NCBI GenBank assembly: GCA_029009035.1
Contig: JAQXJQ010000126.1
Span: forward strand, 1 to 10,593
Direction of reading: 5' to 3'
Origin: Oscillospiraceae bacterium
GTDB taxonomy: Bacteria; Bacillota; Clostridia; Oscillospirales; Oscillospiraceae
Length of the DNA stretch: 10,593 nt
In this document: positions 4,536 through 10,593 of the stretch, piece after piece
Position numbering within the stretch: the stretch's first letter is position 1
Layout: the number at the start of each line of letters is the position of its first letter
Position numbers and translations under genes: made by a program
The notes under the pieces: generated by a model
The model's database searches: none
Seen by the model: the letters and a program-made list of their open reading frames with translations, nothing else
What the model was told of the DNA's origin: nothing

Positions 4536-6893
4536 ATGATGACACTAAAGGAGCTGCGGGCAGGGGAGAGCGCAGTGGTCACCGCTGTGGGCGGAGACGG
4601 CATTCTGCGGCAGCATTTTCTGGATATGGGCGTGATCCCCGGTGCGGAGGTCACGCTGATCAAATTCGCCCCCATGGGGGACCCCATGGAGCTTCGCATT
4701 CACGGGTATGAACTGACCCTGCGCCTGTCTGACGCGGAGAAGATCGACATTGAGCCGCTGGACGAGCTGACGGCGGAGGAGAAGGTGGAGCGGGCGGTCC
4801 ATGACCGGGATCACCCCGGTCTGGGCGAAGGCGGCCGCTACCACACCAAGGCGGATGAGCACCCCCTGCCCAAGGGCACGGTGCTGAGCTTTGCGCTGGC
4901 AGGCAACCAGAACTGCGGCAAGACCACCCTGTTCAATCAGCTCACCGGTTCCAATCAGCATGTGGGCAATTTCCCCGGCGTCACCGTGGATCAGAAGAGC
5001 GGCGCCATTCGGGGCAGGGCGGATACCAAGGTGACCGACCTTCCCGGCATCTATTCTCTCTCGCCGTTCAGCAGCGAGGAGATCGTCTCCCGCCGGTTCA
5101 TCCTGGAGGAGAAGCCCGTGGGCATCATCAATATTCTGGACGCCACCAACATTGAGCGAAGCCTCTACCTCACCATGCAGCTGATGGAGCTGAATATCCC
5201 CATGGTGCTGGCCCTCAACATGATGGACGAGGTGCGGGGAAACGGCGGGACCATACATATCAATGAGATGGAGGAGCTGCTGGGTATTCCCGTGGTGCCC
5301 ATCTCCGCGGCGCGCAACGAGGGCATCGACGAGCTGGTGGATCACGCCATCCATGTGGCACAGTATCAGGAAAAGCCGGGGCGCACGGACTTCTGCGACA
5401 GGGATGATCACGGCGGCGCGGTGCACCGCTGCCTCCACGGCATCATGCACCTGATCGAAGATCACGCCAAGGCGGCGGAGATCCCCCTGCGGTTTGCCGC
5501 GGGCAAGCTCGTCGAAGGTGACCGGCTGGTGATGGAGGCGCTGAAGCTCTCCGACAACGAGCGGGAGATGCTGGAGCACATCATCACCCAGATGGAGCAG
5601 GAGAGAGGGCTGGACCGCGCGGCCGCCATGGCGGATATGCGCTATGCCTTTATCCGCAAGCTGTGCCGCCGCACGGTGGTTCATCCCCATGAGAGCCGGG
5701 AGCACGAGCGCAGCCGCAAAATCGACCGCATCCTCACCGGACGCTATACCGCCATACCCGCCTTTATCTGCATCATGGGCCTGGTGTTCTGGCTCACCTT
5801 CAGCGTGGTGGGCGCGTATCTCCAGGGGCTGCTGGAGCGCGGCATCGAGTCGCTCACCGCCCTGGCGGACAGCGCGATGACGGCGTGGGGCGTGAACGAA
5901 GTGGTGCACTCCCTTGTGATCGACGGCGTGTTCAACGGCGTAGGCAGCGTGCTCAGCTTCATCCCCATCATTGTGATCCTGTTCTTCTTCCTGTCCATGC
6001 TGGAGGACAGCGGATACATGGCGCGGGTGGCATTTGTGACGGATAAGCTGCTGCGCAAGATCGGCCTTTCCGGACGGAGCATCGTGCCCCTGCTCATCGG
6101 CTTCGGCTGCACGGTTCCCGGCGTGATGGCCAGCCGTACCCTCTCCTCCGAGCGGGACCGCAAGATGACCATTATGCTCACCCCCTTCATGAGCTGCACG
6201 GCCAAGCTGCCGGTGTACGGCTTTTTTGCCGGGGCGTTCTTCCCCGAATACCGGGGGCTCGTGATGGTGGGGCTTTACTTCCTGGGCATTGCCATCGGCG
6301 TTCTGGTGGCCCTCGTGTCCAAAAATACCGCCTTCAAGGGCGAGGCGGTGCCCTTTGTCATGGAGCTGCCCAACTATCGCCTCCCATCGGCTAAAAATGT
6401 GGGCCATCTGCTGTGGGATACGGCGAAGGACTTTTTGCAGCGGGCCTTCACCGTCATATTTGCCGCATCCATTGTGGTGTGGTTCCTCCAGACCTTCAAC
6501 TTCCATCTGGGGGTGGTGACCGATGGACAGGGGAGCATCCTGTCCGTGATCGCCGGCGCTGTTGCGCCCGTGTTCAAGCTGCTGGGCTTTGCCGACTGGC
6601 GGGTGGTCACTGCCCTTATCGCCGGATTTATGGCCAAGGAGAGCGTGGTGTCCACTCTGTCCGTGCTCTTCGGCGGGACGGCAATGATCGTGGGCGCCAT
6701 GTCGCCCCTGTCGGCGCTGGCATTGCTGGTGTTCTGCCTGCTGTACACTCCCTGCGTGGCGGCCATCGCCTCGGTGAAGCGGGAACTGGGGATGCGCTGG
6801 GCGCTGGGCATGGTCGTCGGCCAGTGTGCGGTGGCGTGGGTGGCCGCACTGGTCGTCCGCGCCATTGGCCTGGTGCTGGTGGGTGCGGTATGA
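4536..6893 (+). CDS. feoB: FeoA-FeoB fusion, ferrous iron transporter
   Basis: This 785-residue protein takes up Fe(II) across the cytoplasmic membrane. Residues about 2-75 form a FeoA-type SH3-like domain, followed by a charged linker (77-115). The FeoB G domain carries G1 GNQNCGKT (123-130), G3 DLPG (168-171), G4 NMMD (228-231) and G5 SAAR (257-260). After a helical region the membrane part starts at about 404. It contains the two gate motifs FGCTVPG (Cys525) and FMSCTAK (Cys554) and a late LLYTPC (Cys740). The frame is open from a GTG at 4497, but AAAGGAG (4524-4530) places the start at ATG 4536 or the adjacent ATG 4539. FeoA and FeoB are separate proteins in many bacteria; here they are fused. 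The stop overlaps the next start by 4 bp, and a probable iron-responsive dyad covers the promoter. Confidence 0.95.
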   Translation: MMTLKELRAGESAVVTAVGGDGILRQHFLDMGVIPGAEVTLIKFAPMGDPMELRIHGYELTLRLSDAEKIDIEPLDELTAEEKVERAVHDRDHPGLGEGGRYHTKADEHPLPKGTVLSFALAGNQNCGKTTLFNQLTGSNQHVGNFPGVTVDQKSGAIRGRADTKVTDLPGIYSLSPFSSEEIVSRRFILEEKPVGIINILDATNIERSLYLTMQLMELNIPMVLALNMMDEVRGNGGTIHINEMEELLGIPVVPISAARNEGIDELVDHAIHVAQYQEKPGRTDFCDRDDHGGAVHRCLHGIMHLIEDHAKAAEIPLRFAAGKLVEGDRLVMEALKLSDNEREMLEHIITQMEQERGLDRAAAMADMRYAFIRKLCRRTVVHPHESREHERSRKIDRILTGRYTAIPAFICIMGLVFWLTFSVVGAYLQGLLERGIESLTALADSAMTAWGVNEVVHSLVIDGVFNGVGSVLSFIPIIVILFFFLSMLEDSGYMARVAFVTDKLLRKIGLSGRSIVPLLIGFGCTVPGVMASRTLSSERDRKMTIMLTPFMSCTAKLPVYGFFAGAFFPEYRGLVMVGLYFLGIAIGVLVALVSKNTAFKGEAVPFVMELPNYRLPSAKNVGHLLWDTAKDFLQRAFTVIFAASIVVWFLQTFNFHLGVVTDGQGSILSVIAGAVAPVFKLLGFADWRVVTALIAGFMAKESVVSTLSVLFGGTAMIVGAMSPLSALALLVFCLLYTPCVAAIASVKRELGMRWALGMVVGQCAVAWVAALVVRAIGLVLVGAV

Positions 6894-7036
6894 ACGGGGC
6901 CACATGGATCGTGCTGGCGGTGTTGGCCGCGGCACTGGTGCTGGCGCTGCGCTCCATCCGGAAGCAGGGGCCCTCCTGCGGCGGAGACTGCTCCCGCTGC
7001 GCAGGACATTGCGGGCACAAAGAAAGAGAAAAGTGA
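6890..7036 (+). CDS. FeoB-associated Cys-rich membrane protein
   Basis: This 48-residue protein begins within the feoB stop (ATGA, 6890-6893), so translation is coupled. An N-terminal membrane segment spans about residues 5-20. A short basic stretch (R21, R24, K25) and a Cys tail with C30, C34, C37 and C41 (spacing C-x3-C-x2-C-x3-C) follow, then a charged end. Small proteins of this architecture regularly follow feoB in Firmicutes (FeoB-associated Cys-rich membrane protein family). The Cys residues may handle Fe(II) at the cytoplasmic face, playing a part like FeoC, but that role is inferred. An intrinsic terminator follows after 2 nt. Confidence 0.88.
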   Translation: MNGATWIVLAVLAAALVLALRSIRKQGPSCGGDCSRCAGHCGHKEREK

Positions 7037-7038
7037 AA

Positions 7039-7073
7039 CGGAGGTCTCCCCAGGGGGAGACCTCCGCTTTTTT
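7039..7073 (+). terminator. intrinsic terminator of the feo operon
   Basis: A 12-bp stem (7039-7050 with 7055-7066) with a 4-base loop is followed by C and six T (7068-7073). It lies immediately after the stop of the Cys-rich gene. It may also serve the convergent gene ending at 7089, but on that strand the following T run is short and interrupted. Confidence 0.88.
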
Positions 7074-7088
7074 GTACCATGATCGGGA

Positions 7089-7511
7089 TCAATCGTCGTG
7101 CTTGTCCAGCTGGGGGACAAAGAGGAATTTTCGCACCACAAAGAGGATGGCAATGGCGATGATGCAGACGAGGCCCTCCACCATGGAGTGCATACTCACG
7201 ATGAGATGGCGTGCCAGAGTGAACAGCAGCACCTCGATGACGGCGTCCATGTTGTGGCGGCAGAGCATCTTCAGAAACTCGATGCCAATGACGATGTTCA
7301 GCGCCAGCTCCAGGAAATGGGTGAAGTTGGCGGAGTTGGTCAGACCCTTCAGGTCGGAGAGCATTTCCGCAGCCAGCCCGAGCACCTGGCAGACAATGAG
7401 TAAGATCACCAGAATGGCGGCGACCAGCTCCAGGTAAAAGCTGATCTCATGGAGTGCTGACTGAGATTTCTGGCGGAGGTGATGGTGCTTGTTGTTGGTG
7501 AGCTGGGACAT
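7089..7511 (-). CDS. PsiE-like small membrane protein
   Basis: This 140-residue protein has four hydrophobic segments at about 26-48, 64-82, 89-104 and 110-131, a His-rich polar N-terminus (HHH at 9-11) and a charged C-terminus. The central stretch with EFLKML (79-84) and the following LLFTLARHLIV (95-105) resembles the phosphate-starvation-inducible PsiE family; members are widespread and poorly understood. The frame continues upstream to 7580, but AAAGGAG 8 nt before the ATG at 7511 and a promoter ending just upstream decide for the shorter form. The gene converges on the feo operon. I see no PHO-box to support phosphate control. Confidence 0.72.
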   Translation of the reverse strand: MSQLTNNKHHHLRQKSQSALHEISFYLELVAAILVILLIVCQVLGLAAEMLSDLKGLTNSANFTHFLELALNIVIGIEFLKMLCRHNMDAVIEVLLFTLARHLIVSMHSMVEGLVCIIAIAILFVVRKFLFVPQLDKHDD

Positions 7512-7541
7512 AAAAGCAACTCCTTTCCCGGATATGCCATC

Positions 7542-7570
7542 AGTATAGCAGAGCGGGGGAAACGTGGCAA
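7542..7570 (-). promoter_or_regulatory. promoter of the PsiE-like gene
   Basis: On the minus strand, TTGCCA (7570-7565) is followed after 17 bp by TATACT (7547-7542). The start point would be near 7535, leaving a leader of about 24 nt with a good Shine-Dalgarno site. The same hexamer pair and spacing recur at the MscS gene (9014-9042). Confidence 0.7.
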
Positions 7571-7627
7571 CAAAAAACACTCAGGATATTGAAAATTTTA
7601 AACTGTAAAGTGATCTTACATGACGCC

Positions 7628-8908
7628 TCAGAGCTGGACCAGGCCGGCGTCCAGAAGCTTCTGCAGGGACATGAGGATGCCCAGCTTGGCGTGATACCAG
7701 GTGAGGCCGCCCTGGAAATAGACGGCGTAGGGGGGGCGGATGGGGCCGTCGGCGGACAGCTCGATGGAGCTGCCCTGGACGAAGGCGCCGGCGGCCATGA
7801 TGACGGGCGCGTCATAGCCGGGCATATCCCAGGGTTCGGGCGTTACATAGCTGTCCACGGGCGCGGCGGCCTGGATGCCCTTGCAGAAGGCGACCATGGC
7901 CTCACGGCTGCCCAGAGTGACGGCCTGGATGATGTCTTGGCGGGGCTCGTCGGCGGTGGGGACACAGGCAAAGCCCAGCTTTTCATACACATGGGCGGCG
8001 AATACAGCGCCCTTGAGGGCGCCGGCGGTGACGGTGGGGGCGAGGAAGAGGCCCTGATAGAAGGCGGGCATGAGGCCCAGGTTGGCGCCTACCTCCTGGC
8101 CCAGACCGGGGGCGGAGAGGCGGTAGGCGCAGCGCTCCACGCACTCTTTGGTGCCGCAGATGTAGCCGCCAATGGGGGCCAGACCGCCGCCGGGGTTCTT
8201 GATGAGGCTTCCCACCACCATGTCGGCGCCAAAGTCGGAGGGCTCCAGCATCTCCACAAACTCGCCGTAGCAGTTGTCCACCATACACTTCACATCGGGC
8301 TTCACGCGCTTGCAGAAGGCGATCAGCTCCCCGATCTGCTCCACGGAGAAGGAGGGACGGGTGGCGTAGCCCTTGGAGCGCTGGATGGTGATGAGCTTGG
8401 TGCGACCGTTGATGGCGGCGCGGATGGCGTCGTAGTCGAAGGAGCCGTCCTCCTTCAGATCGGCCTGGGCGTAGGTGACGCCGTATTCCTTCAGCGAGCA
8501 CTTGCTCTCCCGGATGCCGATGACCTCCTCCAGGGTGTCGTAGGGGCTGCCCACAGGGGAGAGCAGCTCGTCCCCGGGCAGCAGGTTGGCGGAGAGGGCA
8601 ATGGTGAGGGCATGGGTGCCGCAGGTGATCTGGGGACGCACCAGAGCCGCTTCGGTGTGGAACACATCGGCATAGACCCGTTCCAGATTGTCGCGGCCCT
8701 CATCGTTGTAGCCGTAGCCGGTGGTGGCGGCAAAGTGGGTGGCGTTTACCCTGTTTTTCTGCATGGCGTAAAGTACTTTCGCTTGATTGTGCTCGGAGAT
8801 CTTGTCGATCTCACGGAAACGGTCTTCCAGACCGGAGAGAATGTGTTCGCCGAATTCGTACACAGCCCGGCTCACGCCCAGCTGCTCATACATGGTTTCC
8901 AGTTCCAT
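7628..8908 (-). CDS. PLP-dependent methionine gamma-lyase family protein
   Basis: This 426-residue enzyme has the fold-type I PLP (aminotransferase/Cys-Met metabolism) pattern. A cofactor-phosphate region GTHALT sits at 97-102, an Asp211 in VDNCYGEFVE would contact the PLP ring nitrogen, and the putative Schiff-base lysine is Lys237 in SLIKNPGGG. Sequence character matches the Firmicutes family annotated 'methionine gamma-lyase family' or formerly 'aluminium resistance protein'; the natural substrate is generally unproved, and a C-S lyase activity is only inferred. The frame can start at ATG 8932 (434 residues), but the purine-rich GGAAAGGA lies inside those first codons, which favours ATG 8908, although the spacing (13 nt) is long. 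It has its own promoter. No clear terminator follows, so read-through into the PsiE-like gene is possible. Confidence 0.9.
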   Translation of the reverse strand: MELETMYEQLGVSRAVYEFGEHILSGLEDRFREIDKISEHNQAKVLYAMQKNRVNATHFAATTGYGYNDEGRDNLERVYADVFHTEAALVRPQITCGTHALTIALSANLLPGDELLSPVGSPYDTLEEVIGIRESKCSLKEYGVTYAQADLKEDGSFDYDAIRAAINGRTKLITIQRSKGYATRPSFSVEQIGELIAFCKRVKPDVKCMVDNCYGEFVEMLEPSDFGADMVVGSLIKNPGGGLAPIGGYICGTKECVERCAYRLSAPGLGQEVGANLGLMPAFYQGLFLAPTVTAGALKGAVFAAHVYEKLGFACVPTADEPRQDIIQAVTLGSREAMVAFCKGIQAAAPVDSYVTPEPWDMPGYDAPVIMAAGAFVQGSSIELSADGPIRPPYAVYFQGGLTWYHAKLGILMSLQKLLDAGLVQL

Positions 8909-8957
8909 GGTGCATTCTTCGTCCTTTCCCATACGGGTCGATTTTATTCAACTAAAA

Positions 8958-8986
8958 ATTGTAACAGAAAAACCGGCCGTATGCAA
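8958..8986 (-). promoter_or_regulatory. promoter of the Met gamma-lyase-family gene
   Basis: On the minus strand, TTGCAT (8986-8981) is followed after 17 bp by TACAAT (8963-8958), so transcription would start near 8951. It lies back to back with the MscS promoter, with 27 bp between the two -35 boxes. Confidence 0.72.
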
Positions 8987-9013
8987 GACCCGCCGGGGGA
9001 GGAAAGTCGGTTC

Positions 9014-9042
9014 TTGCCATTTTTCATGGAATAGGGTATACT
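9014..9042 (+). promoter_or_regulatory. promoter of the MscS-type channel gene
   Basis: TTGCCA (9014-9019) is followed after 17 bp by TATACT (9037-9042), giving a leader of roughly 35 nt before the ATG at 9085. The leader carries the Shine-Dalgarno AAGAGG (9071-9076). Confidence 0.7.
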
Positions 9043-9084
9043 GTTTTCCGCCAATACTTTTACTTAAGAGAAGAGGAATTTATC

Positions 9085-9894
9085 ATGGAAGCAATCAAAG
9101 GTATGCTGGCGCAGACCATTGCCGGCTTTGCCCTGGAAAAGCTGCTGGTGGCAGTGCTTCTGGCCGTGGTGTGCCTCATCGTGGTCAATCTGCTGATGAA
9201 GCTGTTTGACCGGGTGACGGCCAAGTCCAAGCTGGACGGGACCATCATGAAGATCGCCCGCCTGGTGGTGAAGCTGGTGCTGCTGTTCATCGGCGTCATC
9301 ATCGTGATGGGAAGCCTGGGCATTCCGGTCACCTCTCTGGTGGCGCTGCTGTCTGTTGCAGGCTTGGCTGTTTCTCTGGCGGTGCAGAATTTCCTGTCCA
9401 ATGTGGCCGGTGGTCTGCAGATCGTGGCGTCCCACCCCTTTAAGATCGGCGACTATGTGGAGGCCAGCGGCTGCAGCGGCACGGTGGAGGAGATCGGCCT
9501 GTTCCATACCAAGCTGTGCACGCCCGACAACAAGCTGATCCAGCTCCCCAACAGCGCCATCGTGGGCGCCAATATCATCAACTACTCCAGCCAGCCCACC
9601 CGCCGGGTGGACATCTCCGTCACCGCCTCCTATGACAGCGACACCGAGAAGGTGAAGGCTGTGCTGTTGGATGTCATGGGCGACCATCCCCTGGTGCTGG
9701 CCGAGCCCGCGCCCTTTGCTCATGTGAGTGAGTACGGCGACAATGCCATTGGTTACACCGCCCGTGCCTGGTGCGCAAGCGGCGACTACTGGACGGTCTA
9801 CTTTGACCTGATGGACGCCCTCAAGCCCGCTTTTGACAAGGCCGGCATCGAGATGACCTATCCCCATGTCAACGTGCATATGATGGAAAAGTAA
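9085..9894 (+). CDS. small-conductance mechanosensitive channel, MscS family
   Basis: This 269-residue channel is close in length to E. coli MscS. It opens under membrane tension and releases solutes during osmotic downshift. Membrane helices lie at about 17-38, 57-78 and 83-112. The last is the pore helix, with the typical small-residue pattern GLAVSLAVQNFLSNVAGG (93-110). The beta domain follows with HPFKIGDYVE (117-126), GTVEEIGLFHT (132-142) and LPNS (154-157), and a C-terminal alpha/beta domain ends at residue 269. AAGAGG lies 8 nt before the ATG. The next gene starts 21 bp after the stop, so the two are probably co-transcribed. Confidence 0.93.
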   Translation: MEAIKGMLAQTIAGFALEKLLVAVLLAVVCLIVVNLLMKLFDRVTAKSKLDGTIMKIARLVVKLVLLFIGVIIVMGSLGIPVTSLVALLSVAGLAVSLAVQNFLSNVAGGLQIVASHPFKIGDYVEASGCSGTVEEIGLFHTKLCTPDNKLIQLPNSAIVGANIINYSSQPTRRVDISVTASYDSDTEKVKAVLLDVMGDHPLVLAEPAPFAHVSEYGDNAIGYTARAWCASGDYWTVYFDLMDALKPAFDKAGIEMTYPHVNVHMMEK

Positions 9895-9915
9895 CCTGTT
9901 AAGGAGGAATCGTTT

Positions 9916-10452
9916 ATGAAAGATATGACCGTGAGCAAGGCGATGAGATGGATGTTCATTGCCCAGCTGCTGACCCTGCTGGTGATCATCCCCCTGGTGG
10001 GCTGGATCCTGTCCATCGTGGGCATTGTGATGGAAATACTGGCCCTCTACGGCGCGGGTAAGTTGGAGCAGGGCTATCAGAAGGCCTTCTATCTGAGTAT
10101 TGCGGCCCTGGTGTGGGGTGTGATCCTGGGCTTTTTCCGGGACGGCGGGTTTGTTTATACCCTGTTCTCCGCGGTGGGCTCTCTGATCGGTCTGGGTATT
10201 CTCTACTATGTGTGCAGCACCACCTGCGGCCTTCTGCGGCGCAGCGGCGCTGACGCCGTGGCCAAGACCGGCGACACCGTCTGGAAAATCAACCTGCTGT
10301 GCACCGTGTTGGGCGTGGTGCTGACCTTGATCGCCGCCATCCCCGTCATCGGCATTCTGGCTTCCATCGCCTCTGTGGTGGTGGCTATCGTTCAGATCGT
10401 GGGCGGAATCCTCTATATCATCTTCCTGTACAAAAGCGCTGCGGTGCTGTGA
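9916..10452 (+). CDS. 178-residue multi-spanning membrane protein of unknown function
   Basis: I do not recognise the family. The product has about six hydrophobic segments (roughly 13-29, 30-46, 57-74, 79-99, 126-146 and 148-171), short loops, a basic N-terminus and the Cys pair C100/C104 at the end of the fourth segment, followed by a basic loop (RR at 108-109). No enzymatic motif or signal peptide is seen. A perfect AAGGAGG (9901-9907) sits 8 nt before the ATG. It follows the MscS gene by 21 bp, so a shared transcript and a role in the membrane are likely, but no function can be given. Base composition matches its neighbours. Confidence 0.8.
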   Translation: MKDMTVSKAMRWMFIAQLLTLLVIIPLVGWILSIVGIVMEILALYGAGKLEQGYQKAFYLSIAALVWGVILGFFRDGGFVYTLFSAVGSLIGLGILYYVCSTTCGLLRRSGADAVAKTGDTVWKINLLCTVLGVVLTLIAAIPVIGILASIASVVVAIVQIVGGILYIIFLYKSAAVL

Positions 10453-10504
10453 CCGCGGGAAAGCCCTGCCGGGCGATCCATTAAACTAGTAGGAGCGTAG
10501 ATCA

Positions 10505-10593
10505 ATGAACGGCAAGACAAGTATGCTGGTGGCATTTTACAACAAAAAGGCCCTGGGCGTTCGCTATCTGGAGGGTGCCCTGCGCGCGCGGGG
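10505..10593 (+). CDS. 5' end of a probable B12-binding/radical SAM protein (partial)
   Basis: Only the first 29 codons are inside the window. AGGAG (10491-10495) lies 9 nt before the ATG. The visible start has a hydrophobic strand LVAFY (residues 8-12) followed by ALGVRYLEGALR (16-27), similar to the N-terminus of cobalamin-binding domains that precede radical SAM domains in Clostridia proteins. The CxxxCxxC motif that would settle it lies outside the window. It sits 52 bp after the previous gene, with no convincing terminator between. Confidence 0.55.
   Translation, partial: MNGKTSMLVAFYNKKALGVRYLEGALRAR

Noticed and set aside
4545..6935. Long minus-strand frame opposite feoB
   Set aside because: A His/Gln/Gly-rich translation is typical of the antisense of a GC-biased gene; feoB itself is unambiguous.
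7574..7627. Terminator after the PLP enzyme gene
   Set aside because: Only a 4-bp possible stem and AT-rich sequence precede a T run; too weak to call.
7589..9034. Long plus-strand frame opposite the PLP enzyme
   Set aside because: A Gly/Ala/His-rich shadow; the minus-strand frame has clear PLP motifs and a promoter.

Overview
The window looks like a chromosomal segment of a moderately GC-rich, Gram-positive gut-type Clostridia member, most like Oscillospiraceae/Ruminococcaceae relatives. The grounds are strong Shine-Dalgarno sites, sigma-A-type promoters with 17-bp spacers, a BlaI/M56 pair, a FeoA-FeoB fusion followed by a small Cys-rich protein, a tRNA gene with encoded CCA, and a PLP enzyme of the Firmicutes 'methionine gamma-lyase family'. 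The genus cannot be fixed from sequence reading alone. No phage, transposase, integrase or CRISPR array is visible.

Layout. (1) Positions 1-443 hold no convincing gene but an unusually dense chain of inverted repeats, probably a dispersed non-coding repeat element. (2) A minus-strand gene (458-1369) encodes a conserved Cys-rich protein with distant peptidase-U32 character. It is transcribed divergently from (3) a blaI/blaR1-like operon (1665-4099) whose promoter carries two near-identical BlaI-type palindromes. The M56 protein in that operon has an extracytoplasmic sensor that is not the usual penicillin-binding domain. (4) At 4165-4264 two strong hairpins separate this operon from a convergent minus-strand tRNA-Thr(CGU). 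(5) A plus-strand iron unit follows: a DtxR-like dyad over the promoter, the feoA-feoB fusion, a 48-residue Cys-rich partner overlapping it by 4 bp, and an intrinsic terminator. (6) Two minus-strand genes follow, a PsiE-like membrane protein and a PLP-dependent Met gamma-lyase-family enzyme, each with its own promoter. (7) On the plus strand, an MscS-type channel, a 178-residue membrane protein and the 5' end of a probable B12-binding/radical-SAM protein end the window.

How the genes work together. The clear functional units are the autoregulated BlaI/M56 signalling pair and the ferrous iron uptake operon, probably iron-repressed. MscS and the 178-residue membrane protein are closely spaced and probably co-transcribed, which would place both in membrane stress handling (inference). 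The remaining genes look like ordinary housekeeping neighbours. The parts most worth a second look are the hairpin chain at the left edge, the non-penicillin sensor of the M56 protein with its AT-rich internal block, and the iron-type dyad at feoAB.
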